30,802 bases of DNA from Chara braunii (GCA_003427395.1 BFEA01000005.1:4084867-4115668); one strand, 5' to 3'. Counted from the first letter of the stretch, positions 17,732-27,875 are shown. Translations and numbers: made by a program. Notes: generated by a model from the sequence alone, not told the origin.

Positions 17732-18830
17732 TGCAAGTAACCCGACTGTTCATCACTTGCTGGAGTGCATCAGATCACATGCATATACACTGATTTCACA
17801 GATTACGAAATCTCACACAAAACCCAATAGAAAGTGAATGAGAACTAAAAAGCTCAACCCAATTATTACACCCAGATTTAGAGAGAGAACATCGTGAGCT
17901 CAAAATGTATAGCGCTGAATAGAGTTACAAGTCTTCTTCATTCAACATGAGTTCCAAGCCTGGCGCTCATCAGCGCCAGCTGCCAAATGTCAACAACGCT
18001 CAACAGGTAAGTATTACCATAGCTTTTACCTCCCCCTCTCTCATCTGCCTTCTTCTCTCTCTCCCTCTATGTCTATAGTCATGGTCTACCCTCACTCGTC
18101 ATGCATGCATACTCCGTATCACACGAGGATTTACTGTGAATACTACTCACTGGTATCGCCTATTGACTATCCCTACTAACATACTAACTAGTGCTGGCGC
18201 AACTATGGCTGCCTTCCCTCTAGCCAGCACTCTCTGCCTCCTTCCCACAAAGCACTGCTCTTCAGCCTAGTGCAACTCACACACATCTAGCGCACAAGTG
18301 CCACGACACTTCCACACTCTCATGCGAAGTGGGCATCTATCGAAATGGGAGACTGGTCAGTCCTTTATGGTGCTGGACTGGTCTGGCGTGGCCTGCATTC
18401 AGCCTCAAATGTCCCTGGGACTCCTGCCCAGTACCGATTGTTGCAAAGTGTGTGTCCCAGTATGTTTTCCCATGGTCTGCTGCTGCTTTGGGCCATCGGG
18501 CTTGTCTGTTGGACTCCTGGTCAGAATCAGGATTGACTCGTGGGATTATGGCTGGATTGGGACTGTAGCCTTTGACTCATTGTCGAATAGACATGACTTT
18601 TCAACGAGGAGACATGACTCTAACTCAGTCTTGAAAATTGTGTCCGACACCTGTTCGTGCAGGACTTGTTTGTGACTGTTCGAAACGACTTTTCATTTCA
18701 TTATGGATGCGACATATGCCTCAGGGAACTTTGTCTTTTAAGTTGCTGCTCGTGAATTTAAGTTCTGGCCGACAGGGTCCCTCACTATTGGGGTGTTCTT
18801 CTGGGCTCTAATTCGTAAGGCCCTTTTACA
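17732..18830 (-). repeat. 5' LTR of element 2
   Basis: About 1.1 kb, matching 10057-11132. The minus strand begins (TG)TAAAAGGGCC and ends CTTGCA next to the primer site. It carries the full-length version of the segment missing from the other LTR near 18306-18323, and the hairpin CTGGCGCT-CATC-AGCGCCAG at 17960-17979. Plus-strand open frames here also occur in the other LTR, with different indels, so they are not conserved genes. Confidence 0.92.
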
Positions 18831-18901
18831 ACTGCACTTCTATTCATTCGGCTTTTGCAAGGCAACTGAGCTGAGGGAGATGCATTTTTTTATTTCTTTT
18901 A

Positions 18902-19196
18902 GCGGTTAATGGAAGGCCAAAAATTCGGGGGGTTTCGCCGCGTCGCTACAAGAAATGTTGTTGAAACTTTTGCGAACAAACTATGCAGGGTCATAACAGA
19001 GTTCGCCAAAGTTTTTTTCGAGTCTGGTGTTTTTGCTAAGTTTTTTGTTATTGCTTCAAATAAGGCGAAACTGAATATAGATATATCCTAAAGCACATAT
19101 ATAACAAGCAAAAAGAAAAAATGAGAAAAGAGTAAAAATTCAGGGAAATATGACAATTTCGGTGAAAAATTCGCCAAAGGGCCTTCCATTAACCGC
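18902..19196. mobile_element. MITE-like element, copy A
   Basis: 295 bp bounded by perfect 17-bp terminal inverted repeats GCGGTTAATGGAAGGCC. The interior has TTCGCCGCG, TTCGCCAAAG and ATTTTT-rich sequence and no coding capacity. Flanking bases TTTCTTTTA (left) and TCTCTTTTA (right) match at 8 of 9, which could be a 9-bp target duplication, as made by Mutator-type transposases. Both flanks are pyrimidine-rich, so chance similarity is possible. Confidence 0.85.
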
Positions 19197-19206
19197 CTCT
19201 CTTTTA

Positions 19207-19530
19207 GCGGTTAATGGAAGGCCAAAAATTCAGGGTTTTTCGCCGCGTCGCTACAAGCAATGTTGTTGAAAATTTTGCGAACAAGAGCACTATAAATCCC
19301 TATTCGGAGTAACTTTCGGAGTTCGCCAAAGCTTTTTTCGAGTCTGGTGTTTTTGCTAAGTTTTTTGTTATTGCTTCAAATAAGGCGAAACTGAATACAG
19401 ATATATCCTAAAGCACATATATAACAGGCAAAAAAAGAAACTGAGAAAAGAGTAAAAATTCAGGGAAATATGACAGTTTTGGTGAAAAATTCGCCAAAAT
19501 TCGCCGAATTTTGGGCCTTCCATTAACCGC
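19207..19530. mobile_element. MITE-like element, copy B
   Basis: 324 bp with the same 17-bp terminal inverted repeats and high similarity to copy A, which sits 10 bp away in the same orientation. Copy B has 15 extra bases (ATTCGCCGAATTTTG) before its right end, so its inverted repeats extend further inward. It also has a different ~30-bp interior stretch near 19286-19318. Flanks TCTCTTTTA and TCTCTATTT agree at 6-7 of 9. Confidence 0.85.
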
Positions 19531-19715
19531 CTCTCTATTTTTTTATTTTTTTTTCTGAACCTTGTGCCAGATCAGTGACCATCCAAATGAGAAAAAGACA
19601 CAAAATCGGAAATGTATCTTTTCAGCTCTTGGGAGAAGATACACTCACTCTTTTACAGATTCTTGTGGTGAGGTATTGGTGTAGTGAGGCCGTCTGAAGG
19701 TACAACATCAGAGGT
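19531..19715. repeat. Possible partial relative of the foldback elements
   Basis: Contains AGAAGATACACTCACTCTTTT (near 19645) and ends, inverted, GGCCTCACTACACCAATACC (near 19710). These resemble the interior and terminus of 9030-9254. GTATCTTTTC and GAGAAGATAC near 19614-19646 form a central hairpin as in that element. A matching left terminus was not found. Confidence 0.45.
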
Positions 19716-20225
19716 TACGGTGGTGCTGCATGTTTCGGTGGTGCCCCACCAATTCAATTACCTGTCAAATCTGGACAAGATGGTCTTTCAAGCCTTTTTA
19801 TTCTAGTTATAGTATTACGGGGAACCCCGTAGCCGCCAGGCCAAGTTCAAGCCTCCAACGAGTGAACATGCAGGGGCTGCGCTCGACCTGCAGGTGGGCG
19901 ACATCGGCCAGGGGTCAGCCCGCAGCATCAACTTCTTAGATGGGCCAGTCGCTGTGCTTCCCCTCTTGTCCCCTCCCCCTACGAACATCAGCAGTCTCTG
20001 ATCAATGCCGCTCGGGGGAACCAACGACCTATCTCTAGGTGGCGGGCACCAAGCTTGCCCAGGATAAATGTAGGAACTCCATTGCAGTGCGGACTCCTAT
20101 TCCTTTTTTTTCCTTTTTTTTTTTTGTGTGTCGTCACATTCACTATACACTGAAAAAAAAAAGCATGACTGTGCCAGACTGTTTCGTAGGACTTTCACCG
20201 ACTCATCAGGAGGTTGATCTGCCCA
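19716..20225. other. Unassigned region, possible coding relic
   Basis: No recognisable gene. One plus-strand frame between stops (19813-20001, 62 codons) has a protein-like composition (ALDLQVGDIGQGSARSINF), but no start, no domain and no continuation. It could be a decayed exon or chance. Poly-T runs lie at 20103-20123. Confidence 0.4.
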
Positions 20226-20460
20226 GGATTCATTTGACTGATGGATAAGGGCTCACCACATCGCCCAGAGTTAGCGACACCTCTGAGAAAAGTGGTCGAC
20301 TTTACTCACACCAACCTTGCAATCCTAGCAGACCGTGGGTCCAAACCTTTGACAAGAAAGGTAGTAAGTCTGAGAAATTTATATGACACAGTCATAAAAC
20401 CCAATCTACACACCCACTGTGTGTGTGTGTGTAAGTCATCATTTTTTTCTTTTTTTTGTG
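20226..20460 (+). repeat. Possible tRNA-derived SINE
   Basis: TGAGAAAAGTGGTCGAC (about 20284) resembles a pol III A-box as in Ser/Leu tRNAs. GTGGGTCCAAACC (about 20336) resembles a B-box (GGTTCGANTCC) 50 bp later, preceded by GCAATCCTAGCAGACC as in a tRNA variable/T-arm region. The end passes into a GT/T-rich tail. Several consensus positions differ. No target duplication found. Confidence 0.35.
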
Positions 20461-22220
20461 TGTGTGTAACCCCCCTCAGAAGAACCCCATCCACCCTTCC
20501 TCTGATCAATTACCCCAGTGCGCCCCCACCCCCTCTGTCCTATATTAGTGGACCACCCAAGACCATCACCCATCAACAACTCGGCTGGGTGACCTGACCA
20601 GACAGCGGTTGCAGACACCCAGGCTTGGTGGGGGACCCCTACTTCCCCACTCAACCCTGGTTGAAGCGGATTCGTGCAACAAGGTACCTCGGGAGCTAGG
20701 TGTGAGCGTGCGACTACAAGAGTTCCTGAGTGTGCTCAGAGAGTCCAGATTCCCTTTGTGTCTCCAAATCCACATTGTTCTTATGACCTGGGCCCCCGGG
20801 ATATGAGTCGAACTATAGCCTAGATATCACACAGGCAGTGTCTAATGACCCCTCCCTAACCAAGGTCCAACCTCACGACATCCCCACTAGAAGCCCAGGT
20901 TGTTACCATCTATCTTCTGATAGGCGCGACTTTCTGCGCTATTGCACTTTGGGGGGAGGGGAGAGGTGGTCGGATGAGCCTAATCAAATGCAGAAGCTTG
21001 GTCCCACAACGGTTGGTGGTCAGAACGCGCCTTAGCGAGCACATGAAGAACAGTTGACGCAACTTTTCCTTTTTCTTTTGGGAAATTCGGGCAGGGAACT
21101 TTGGCGCGGTCATCGCATGGGGAAATCTTTTTGAATTTTTGAACACTTTGGAAAGAATGAGGGAGACCGCGTGGGCGCTCAAAATTACGACTCTAATTAG
21201 ACTAGCATTTTGGGGACATCGTATTTCTTTTTTGTAACTGCACGATGCTCCTTACTTGCGCGCGTTTTGCTGCGCTCTGTCCCGCACTTTATTCTCGCCG
21301 CACCTTAATTTTAATCTCAACTGTAATTTCCTCTTGTTCCTTTTTTGGTGAGTGCGGGTGTAACTGTAATCTTCTCTCTCTTGGCTTCTCTTCATGCCGA
21401 AACATGCAGCTTCTTCCCCTTTGTCTCATTGGCCAGAGCGGTGCATGACTGGATCGATGCGTGGAGAGCGGCCATGTTCCCCACACGCGGCCCAGTCATG
21501 CCGACAGTAGGCACCTCCTTCCTTTCTCTCTCCCCCTACCTTAGTGGAATCCCGACAATCTCGTGCAAATGCTAATTGCTATAAATTTCACAAGTGCGAC
21601 TAAATCGCTCTCTAATCTAAACTTGGAAAGGTTAGCGAGGTCAAGAGGACTGGTTAACGAGTAGGAGCATACGAGGAGGTGAGTTCGGAGTTGGGCGATC
21701 CGACAAGCTGGTGACAAGTGTGCGGGGTTGACTTGAGGCCACGGCGGACTATGGAGCACGGGCGAGCCCGACGTGCGTACTTTGGCTAAGCGAGATGACA
21801 ACTCTGAGTTGTTGGTAGGTGCGAGGCGACGGATTGCCAACATCAGAACAAGGAGGAGGATGGTGAAGCAGTGAGAGCGAGTGGGGTGCTGGGATCTGCG
21901 GGAACTTCTCTCCTGACCCTCTCAAAAATTTGGTTTTGGCTTCCGTCGTTTTCGTTTTTGTATTTGCAGACGGATACATGATTGTATCGATCCTTACCTT
22001 TCCTTAGAGTATCTCTCATATCTCTTTCCTTTTATGGATGATGTTGTGTATGATGACTACGGCTTGATCATCTCAATTTTGTATGAATACTTCTTGTTTA
22101 TATTGGAAGATTGAATGAATGGGGAACGTGGATGCATACCTAGCAACAATCTACTACAATAGATGGGAAATAATGAAGTTGGTCGCCTTGAGTTGTCTGG
22201 TGAACTGCGGTGAGCCTCTA
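20461..22220. other. Unassigned intergenic sequence
   Basis: There is no supported gene on either strand. Frames of 60-100 codons exist but lack domains, are not extended across stops, and show no splice-linked partners I could defend. Confidence 0.5.
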
Positions 22221-22449
22221 TCAACCCTGGCTGTCCAGTCCGCTCAGTCCACTGGGGGTATACCCCAGCTGCAGTTTATTTTCATTTAGTCTTGATTCTG
22301 CACCTTTTGAAGTACGGGTGTCGAGCTTGCGTAGGAGCTGCGTTGTCCTTTCCAGCTTCATCTCCATCTCCTCCTCCGTCAACCCTTCTTCCTCATCCCG
22401 ACAGACCGCCATCCTGACGGGTCCGTCACACTAGTACCAGAGCAGGAAC
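22221..22449. other. Possible retroelement fragment: gag-like N-terminus and primer-site-like sequence
   Basis: On the minus strand 22412-22221 encodes 63 residues beginning MAVCRDEEEGLTEEEMEMKL, an acidic helical start of the kind seen in Gag proteins, ending after a LGYTPSGLSGL stretch. On the plus strand 22432-22449 reads TAGTACCAGAGCAGGAAC, close to the element 2 primer site (TGGTACCAGAGCAGAAC). The two signals point in opposite directions, so at most one is right, or the site is rearranged. No LTR edges found. Confidence 0.3.
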
Positions 22450-23928
22450 GGTCCCTGGTCCCACCCACCACACCTCGTCACTGTGGAAAAGCAGTGCAAT
22501 CCCGAAAGTGGGATTTTGGTCGTTTTTCGGGCTGTTTTCGCAGCAAACGGGTGGAGAAAAGTACAACGACAGGTGGCACGAAAAGAGAGAACGTCATCAC
22601 GACGCTTGCGGAGAAAAGTGCAGCGGCAAGGTTGCGACAGGTGACACGATAAGAGAGAGCGTCGTCACGACTCATGTGCGCAAGCGCCAAGGCCAAGGTC
22701 AAGGCCGTTGCACGGGCGCGCACCACGCGCCCACACTGCCCCGCCCCGCCCCGCCCTACTCCCGAATTATACATATCAAGATCTGGGATGTACGTTGTTG
22801 CCAGGATTTGAACCCAGGTACCTGCTGGCCATGTGCGTTGTCGGAGGGCGTAGTGTCCCGACCCTCCGCTGTGTACTAGACGTCCACTCATTTACCTCCA
22901 CTGTCTATCAGGCGGTCCACTTACTTACCTCCGCAGTGTACCGAATGCATGCTCACGAACTCCTGATGCGTACCAGGCGTCCGATCACTTACCACCGCTG
23001 CGAACCAGATATCAATCCACCGGGTCATGCGGCATGCCAGGCTTCGCTGCTGGGCCTACCTATTTAACCACGCAGGCTCGGTGTCCTGCCATACAGTAAA
23101 CAGACCCGTGGCTGAAGTGACCGTCGGGTCCGCCAAGGGGTGTGATAATGAAGGTTTAGCGTGGGTTTCTCAGCCACACTTCGGACCCCGATGGTCGTGT
23201 TTTGGATTAAGTGCAGAAGGAAAGAGGAATGAAACGTTAAAAAAAAAAGAAGGGAAGAGTTTACCTTTCACACATGTGTCAGAACTTGGATCGCTACCCC
23301 GGATGGCAAGTCGGACGATTCCGTAGCTGAGGGGACGCTAGAGTTTTCCTCTTTTTTCTTTTTTTCTTTTCTTCCTTTCTCTTTTATCAGTTTATTTTAT
23401 TCACCCTGCTTGAGTTCTCGTTTCCCATCTAGTTATGTCGCGGGAGAACGAAACGGTTCAGGTTTGAAATCGTAACCCGGGAGTGGGTGGTGTGGGTTGC
23501 CCGACTTTTTGTTTTAGTATTCCGCGAGCCCGACCGGTAAGGTACTGCTGATTTGAGGGCCTCAAAATAGGAGCACCCGCGATCGCATCGGTAGGAGACT
23601 CATCACCTCCCGTGAGAGGTCATGGGCCCCCACCTTACCATCGGACATTGGTACTCATTAGGGACAATCTGGTGGCTCGTTTTGAAGGAAGGAGGCGCGA
23701 ACGCCCGGATCCCGTTATGGGATCACTATGACGAGCCTACGATCGTTTTATGCCAAAAGTGAAAGGACTAGTGGCTAACAACAAAGTGCGCTGCGTGTGT
23801 TATGACTATTGAGGTTCAACCTCTCGTTTTTTTTTTCATTTTATTTGATTTGGTTTTATCTTATTTTATTTTATTTTCTATTTTAATTGATCTGAAAATG
23901 TTTCGAGTGTTTCGTTTACAACGCGGAT
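22450..23928. other. Unassigned sequence with local repeats and a tRNA-like T-arm
   Basis: Imperfect tandem units of about 60-68 bp (22554-22612 and 22613-22681) share GAGAAAAGT, CGACAGGTG, CACGA and GAGAGNGCGTC. CCCCG repeated at 22739-22756 gives four G-runs on the minus strand, a quadruplex candidate. On the minus strand 22814-22804 reads GGTTCAAATCC, a tRNA T-loop/B-box match with a weak stem, but no complete cloverleaf. Degenerate CCACTNATTTACCTCC units lie at 22880-22990. No gene supported. Confidence 0.5.
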
Positions 23929-23982
23929 AGCCCTGTGCATGGCAACCCTATAAGAGGAGGGGTTGCCGTGCTACACAGGGCT
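23929..23982. other. Strong hairpin, about 20 bp stem
   Basis: AGCCCTGTGCATGGCAACCC (23929-23948) pairs with 23960-23982 (GGGTTGCC...CACAGGGCT) across an 11-nt loop, TATAAGAGGAG, with one 3-nt bulge. It is too long to expect by chance in 54 bp. No T-tract follows to suggest a terminator. An RNA hairpin precursor or a tiny foldback remnant are both possible. Confidence 0.8.
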
Positions 23983-24187
23983 GGCGAACCACGTCTGATC
24001 TCAGGACGGGGTAGTCGCGCTGGAAAGTGCCGTGGTCGTTTTGGGGTCTCTGTGCCTAGTGCCTCTAGCGTGTTGCAGAGGTGTAGGTAAGTAGTAGTCT
24101 TAGACGTCGGCTATCGTGGGAAAGGCGGCTATGGCATACCGAAATGGCTTGCGCGGCTATAGGCCAAGGTACATGAGATACTCCTAG

Positions 24188-24553
24188 ATGTGGGAACGTG
24201 CGGATGAGAAGGGTACTGTGGTTGAAACCATACTGTCCTACGGAAAGCCTACAGGGGAAGTAAGGCTAAAGATTAACGTCTGCGGCCACATGGAACAGGA
24301 AATGAGGAGATGCGAGGGACTACAGGCGGGTATCACCGAGGCTCGCGACAGGGTTGAGCGGAGGTGTAGGCGAGACGGAGTGACTGCGGGCATGACAGTA
24401 ACGGTCACTTACCATGAGGATGATTCTTTGACTGGGACCACGACCAGGGAGGTGCAGCGCCTTGATCGAGACTCCGAAGGGGAGTCTGAAATGAGTGACT
24501 CAGAAGCGACTCATTCTTGGCACGGATGGGACCAGTGGAGGAGGGACCATTAG
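24188..24553 (+). CDS. Hypothetical protein, 121 aa, unrecognised
   Basis: ATG at 24188 directly follows an in-frame TAG (24185-24187) and the frame ends with TAG. Its composition is protein-like: an N-terminal alternating charged/hydrophobic segment (VVETILSYGKPTGEVRLKINV), a helical charged middle (about residues 35-70) with three Cys spaced irregularly, a TVTVTYHEDD stretch, and an acidic Ser/Asp/Glu-rich tail ending WHGWDQWRRDH. No domain recognised. A perfect 5' splice-site consensus AG|GTAAGT at 24086/24087 and a CCTAG acceptor at 24187 would define a 101-bp intron ending exactly before the ATG. The upstream sequence is not an in-phase exon, so it would have to be in the 5' UTR. It may equally be a retroelement fragment or chance. 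Confidence 0.35.
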   Translation: MWERADEKGTVVETILSYGKPTGEVRLKINVCGHMEQEMRRCEGLQAGITEARDRVERRCRRDGVTAGMTVTVTYHEDDSLTGTTTREVQRLDRDSEGESEMSDSEATHSWHGWDQWRRDH

Positions 24554-26499
24554 CCGACCGAGCCTATTGAGAGCGGCCTTTAGGCCAACTCGCAGGGCCG
24601 GTAGAACGGGAGGGGCAGGCTGAAAGACACGCGGGTCAACTTGTGAAAACAGGCGGGCGGTTACGAGAAAGAGAGAGAGAGGGGGAGGCAAACATCACTT
24701 ACCAGAGGTCGCCGCCATGTGCTCATCAGGGTCATCTCACCTTTTCGTCCTTACCAGAGCAAGAACATGCATTTGTCTTTCTAGATTCGTGTCCGACGAT
24801 GCTGCTTCTTGAGTGAACAAACGGGGATTGGATTGTTATGCACGATCTGTACGCTCCATGCATGATTAGCGTGATAACACACTAACCATTGTGTGTGCGA
24901 GGGGGCGCATGTGATGCAATGGAGAGGGAGGCGCGATAGAGGGAGACAACAAACGTCGTTTGCCAAGGTCCTGCTCCACGTCAAGAGGAGCACCTTATGC
25001 CTTGTTTGCATTGAGGTTGGAGTATACGCCAGGGTTCGTTACCATTGTTACAAGCACTCTCATCTGATCGAAAGAAAAGATGGAAGACCTTGCTCGTGTA
25101 TCACGTCCGCTCCGCGTCAGTTTAGCATTATAATGTACTAGCTATTGCTTACTCTGAGAATAATGTGTGATCAGCGAAAGGGTGGAGTTGAAGAGAAGGG
25201 ACCATGCACAGTCAGGATGGTGAAGTGAACGCGCAAAGAGGAGAATGACAAGGTTCTGCAGATTCCTACCGAATATTGTCACCGGAGCTGAAAGGGTATG
25301 TCGGAACGAGATAATTGGTTGACTTCAACTCTCACATGGTTCGAGGTGTAAGACTCAGAGAACTGGCCGTTCCGACCTCGTTCTTGATGCATGGGTATTT
25401 GCCGAGTGGAAGTACGGATTAACTATAGTGACATATCTAACGAAAAGCTTGGTGATCCAGGAAGGCTTGAGGATGGGGTCGGATCGCCGTTGACCGAGGG
25501 ACACAGATACAAAATTTCCCAACCTTGAATCTATACTCTCACTCGTTTTCGTTTGGATCCCTTCCTCTTTCCTGTTTCGAAACCTGAACCGACGAGTTCT
25601 CAGAATGAAACTGATCAGGCATGACTGATCAGAGAAGGAACTAAAAAGTTGAGGCAAGTTTTTTTGAGAAGAGATTTGTTTTTGCTCGTATGTTGGTTTC
25701 TTCTCTTGTTGTGATGGGGTCTCATCCAGGCTTCTTCGCTTGGTCACAGACACACGCACGCACAATAGGAAATCGGGGCTGGCGCTCAGGATGATTCTTG
25801 ACGAGTTTAATGATGAGTGTTAGACCTCTGCACTTATCAATTAAGCTCTAGGCGACTAACCTGTGCGATAGTAAGCTGTCGCTTAAACTTCTGATGAGGA
25901 AGGGTGGCTTCACGAGAAAAAAGAGGGGGAACGTTTGAGATCTCTGCTTTTCTCCTCTTGCTCGCCGACACACTCAGATGAGCAAAGGAAAAACAGTCTT
26001 AGGGAAAATTGCTTACCTTTTCGTTAAGTTTTTGCTCGATGGGGACTGACTAACCAGAGGCGTGATGGCTGCGGGTGGTCTTCGACCCAATTCCTGAGAA
26101 GGTACGGACTGTTGTAAGCATGAAGGCCCTCGATTGAAGCCGACGCGTTCTGTATGACGCATTTTGCAGTGAATCATGCTCATGTAACGAGCAAATAAGG
26201 GTTGCTTTTGGATGTCCCGTGAGATGTGAGAGCGTGGATCAACCCTCTGTGTAATAAATAAATAAGAGCCCGCGTGCTGTGTCATCTGAAATGATACAAA
26301 GAATATAACAACCCCTATTCTGATCAACGGTTGAGAGAATCGAGTGCTAATCGCGTGGGAAGGATATGAAAGTCTTGAACATTGTGCAGAGCCCTGTTCA
26401 ACTCGAACGAAAGCAATTGACTTGATGCAATACATGGGCAAAGAATAAACCCTTAACAAGGATAGGTTGTCCACTCGAAGTGTCTAACAAGGGACTTTC
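24554..26499. other. Unassigned intergenic sequence
   Basis: There is no supported gene. Two minus-strand frames of 136 and 153 codons (25765-25355 and 26474-26013) have no domain, no biased composition and no conserved-looking motifs. They are probably chance frames in AT-balanced DNA. Confidence 0.5.
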
Positions 26500-26727
26500 C
26501 CTTGAGTAATCGACTGAGCCCAACGCTCTCACTCTGCAGAGAATTATTGAAGCCCCAATTATGATAATTTTATCGTTTTCCCAAGTAAGGGTTGGAGTGA
26601 TCCGTTCTGAGCGGACAAGCTGTGTGTTGGTCATTGAATTTTAACGACGGTCTTATTCAGTCATGGCCTACATATAAAGTTTTCTTTTGTCCGCCCCTTG
26701 TTTTGCTTGGCAACCTATTGACTCGAC
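26500..26727 (+). repeat. 228-bp direct repeat, copy 1
   Basis: From CCTTGAGTAATCGACTG to CCTATTGACTCGAC. It matches 27154-27381 over exactly 228 bp with about 12-13 substitutions and no gaps. CATATAAAG at 26671-26679, about 50 bp from the end, is a TATA-like motif on the plus strand. Strand is assigned only from that motif. Confidence 0.93.
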
Positions 26728-27153
26728 AGACTCAACAAGCTAGTCTTTTTTTTTTTCTTTTTTTTTTATGAAGACATGCAGGGCTTGATTCCCAACATGT
26801 GTTGCTCCCCACGAATAGATTGCAGTACGCTAGTACGTTATCATTTGATCATTTCAAGTTTACATCTTATGTTCAAACTCTCCTCTGCTACAAAAACCGG
26901 TGTAACGAAAAAGGGGGGGCTGACTGGAAGGGGAGAGCGAGGGACTGCCCTGAGTCCACTAAGCGTGCCTTTAATAGTCATGGGCCAGATGGGGAAAGCC
27001 ACGTGGTACTACCCTGGCCCGAAAAGCTGTGTGAAAGGTAAGAAAGAATAATTCACTCGTGATGGGCACAAATTGAGACATACATGTACATTTTCCGACC
27101 CTCCTTGATATATTTTCCTCAAGTATATGTCACAGTCTTCCACATGCAACATA
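26728..27153. other. 426-bp interval between the direct repeats
   Basis: Begins with poly-T (about 26745-26768). Overlapping plus-strand frames of 80-91 codons are present without recognisable features. Neither end carries a convincing tRNA primer site, so calling the whole 26500-27381 block a miniature LTR element (TRIM) is not supported beyond its layout. Confidence 0.5.
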
Positions 27154-27381
27154 CCTTGAGTAATCGACTGAGCCCAACGCTCTCACTCTGCAGAGAATTA
27201 TTGAAGTCCCAATTATTGTAATTTTATCGTTTTCCCAAGTAAGGGTTGAAGTGATCCGTTATGAGCGGACAAGCTGTGTGCTGGTCATTTAATTTTAACA
27301 CCGGTCTGATTCAGTCATGGCCTACATATAAAGTTGTCTTTTGTCCGCCCCTTGATTTGCTTGGCAACCTATTGACTCGAC
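27154..27381 (+). repeat. 228-bp direct repeat, copy 2
   Basis: Partner of 26500-26727, same orientation and length, keeping the TATA-like motif (near 27325). It is followed by unrelated sequence, so the repeat edges are sharp on both sides of both copies. Confidence 0.93.
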
Positions 27382-27483
27382 CAACAGAAAAATTATCGCT
27401 GAAATTCAACAAATTTTATTTTTGATGTCTAACTTATTCACGCCAGAAGGGCTGTGATCAACTGTTGAAACTGGGTCTTCTGC

Positions 27484-27640
27484 TGTGTTCAACTACTCAT
27501 CAACATTATCAACTTATTTCCAACGAGTCCAACATGGTTTCCAACAGGTCTCCAACTTTTTGTCAACGACTCCAACATGGTTTCGTACAGGCCTCCAACA
27601 TGAACCAACACGTATCCAATATGATTCTTGACCCACATTT
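27484..27640. repeat. Degenerate TCCAACATGG repeats
   Basis: TCCAAC recurs about eight times at 12-25 bp spacing, often as TCCAACATGGTTTC or GTCTCCAAC. It looks like an old minisatellite. Frames through it (Ser/Asn/Met-rich) are not genes. Confidence 0.7.
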
Positions 27641-27719
27641 CAGTACATGATAGGTGAGAGAGTGCGTGTGTGCGTGTGTGTGGCGGTCGTGTACTGCGGC
27701 CCGGTCGTGTAGAATTGCG

Positions 27720-27870
27720 TGTTTTTGTGGTGTTATTTGCCCCCCCCCTTTCTATGAAGAGTCCAGCGAGGGAACATGCGGGAACTGCACACACCAGCGG
27801 GTGCGATACCTGCTTCAGAAGGTGGTCGATACCAGCCAGTGTTTTTGTGGTGTTATTTGCCCCCCCCCCT

Positions 27871-27875
<5 letters not shown>
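27720..27875. repeat. 38-bp direct repeat pair with C-tract
   Basis: GTGTTTTTGTGGTGTTATTTG, a C9-10 run and TTCTATG occur at about 27720-27757 and again at 27839-27875, 81 bp apart. The second copy leads directly into the GT microsatellite. A shorter repeat CGGTCGTGTA precedes the first. Confidence 0.88.

Larger units (their letters stand above)
10057..18830 (-). mobile_element. Ty3/gypsy LTR retrotransposon 2, complete but decayed
   Basis: Matching LTRs flank a primer site, gag, protease, RT, RNase H, integrase and a chromodomain-like tail, all reading on the minus strand over about 8.8 kb. The RT-RNase H-integrase order places it in Ty3/gypsy (Metaviridae). At least fifteen stops, frameshifts or deletions are visible. 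Possible 5-bp target duplication: CAGCT at 10052-10056 and CAACT at 18829-18833, one transition apart. Accepting it puts the LTR start at TAAAAGGGCC. The alternative TGTAAAAGGG start gives conventional TG...CA ends but no duplication. Confidence 0.93.

Noticed and set aside
18298-18675. Plus-strand frames in the 5' LTR of element 2 that also occur near 10620-10870
   Set aside because: They recur because the LTRs are copies; indels between the two change the frame and they run antisense to the element.
22795-22870. Complete tRNA gene on the minus strand suggested by GGTTCAAATCC
   Set aside because: The T-arm needs wobble pairs, the A-box-like sequence is only about 10 bp away and no acceptor or anticodon stem forms. 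At most a relic.
24754-24770. TTACCAGAGCAAGAAC, resembling part of a primer binding site
   Set aside because: Only about 10 bases match, the TGG start is missing and no LTR edge or gag follows.
25355-26474. Minus-strand frames of 136 and 153 codons
   Set aside because: No domain, no extended conservation cues, average composition. Probably chance.
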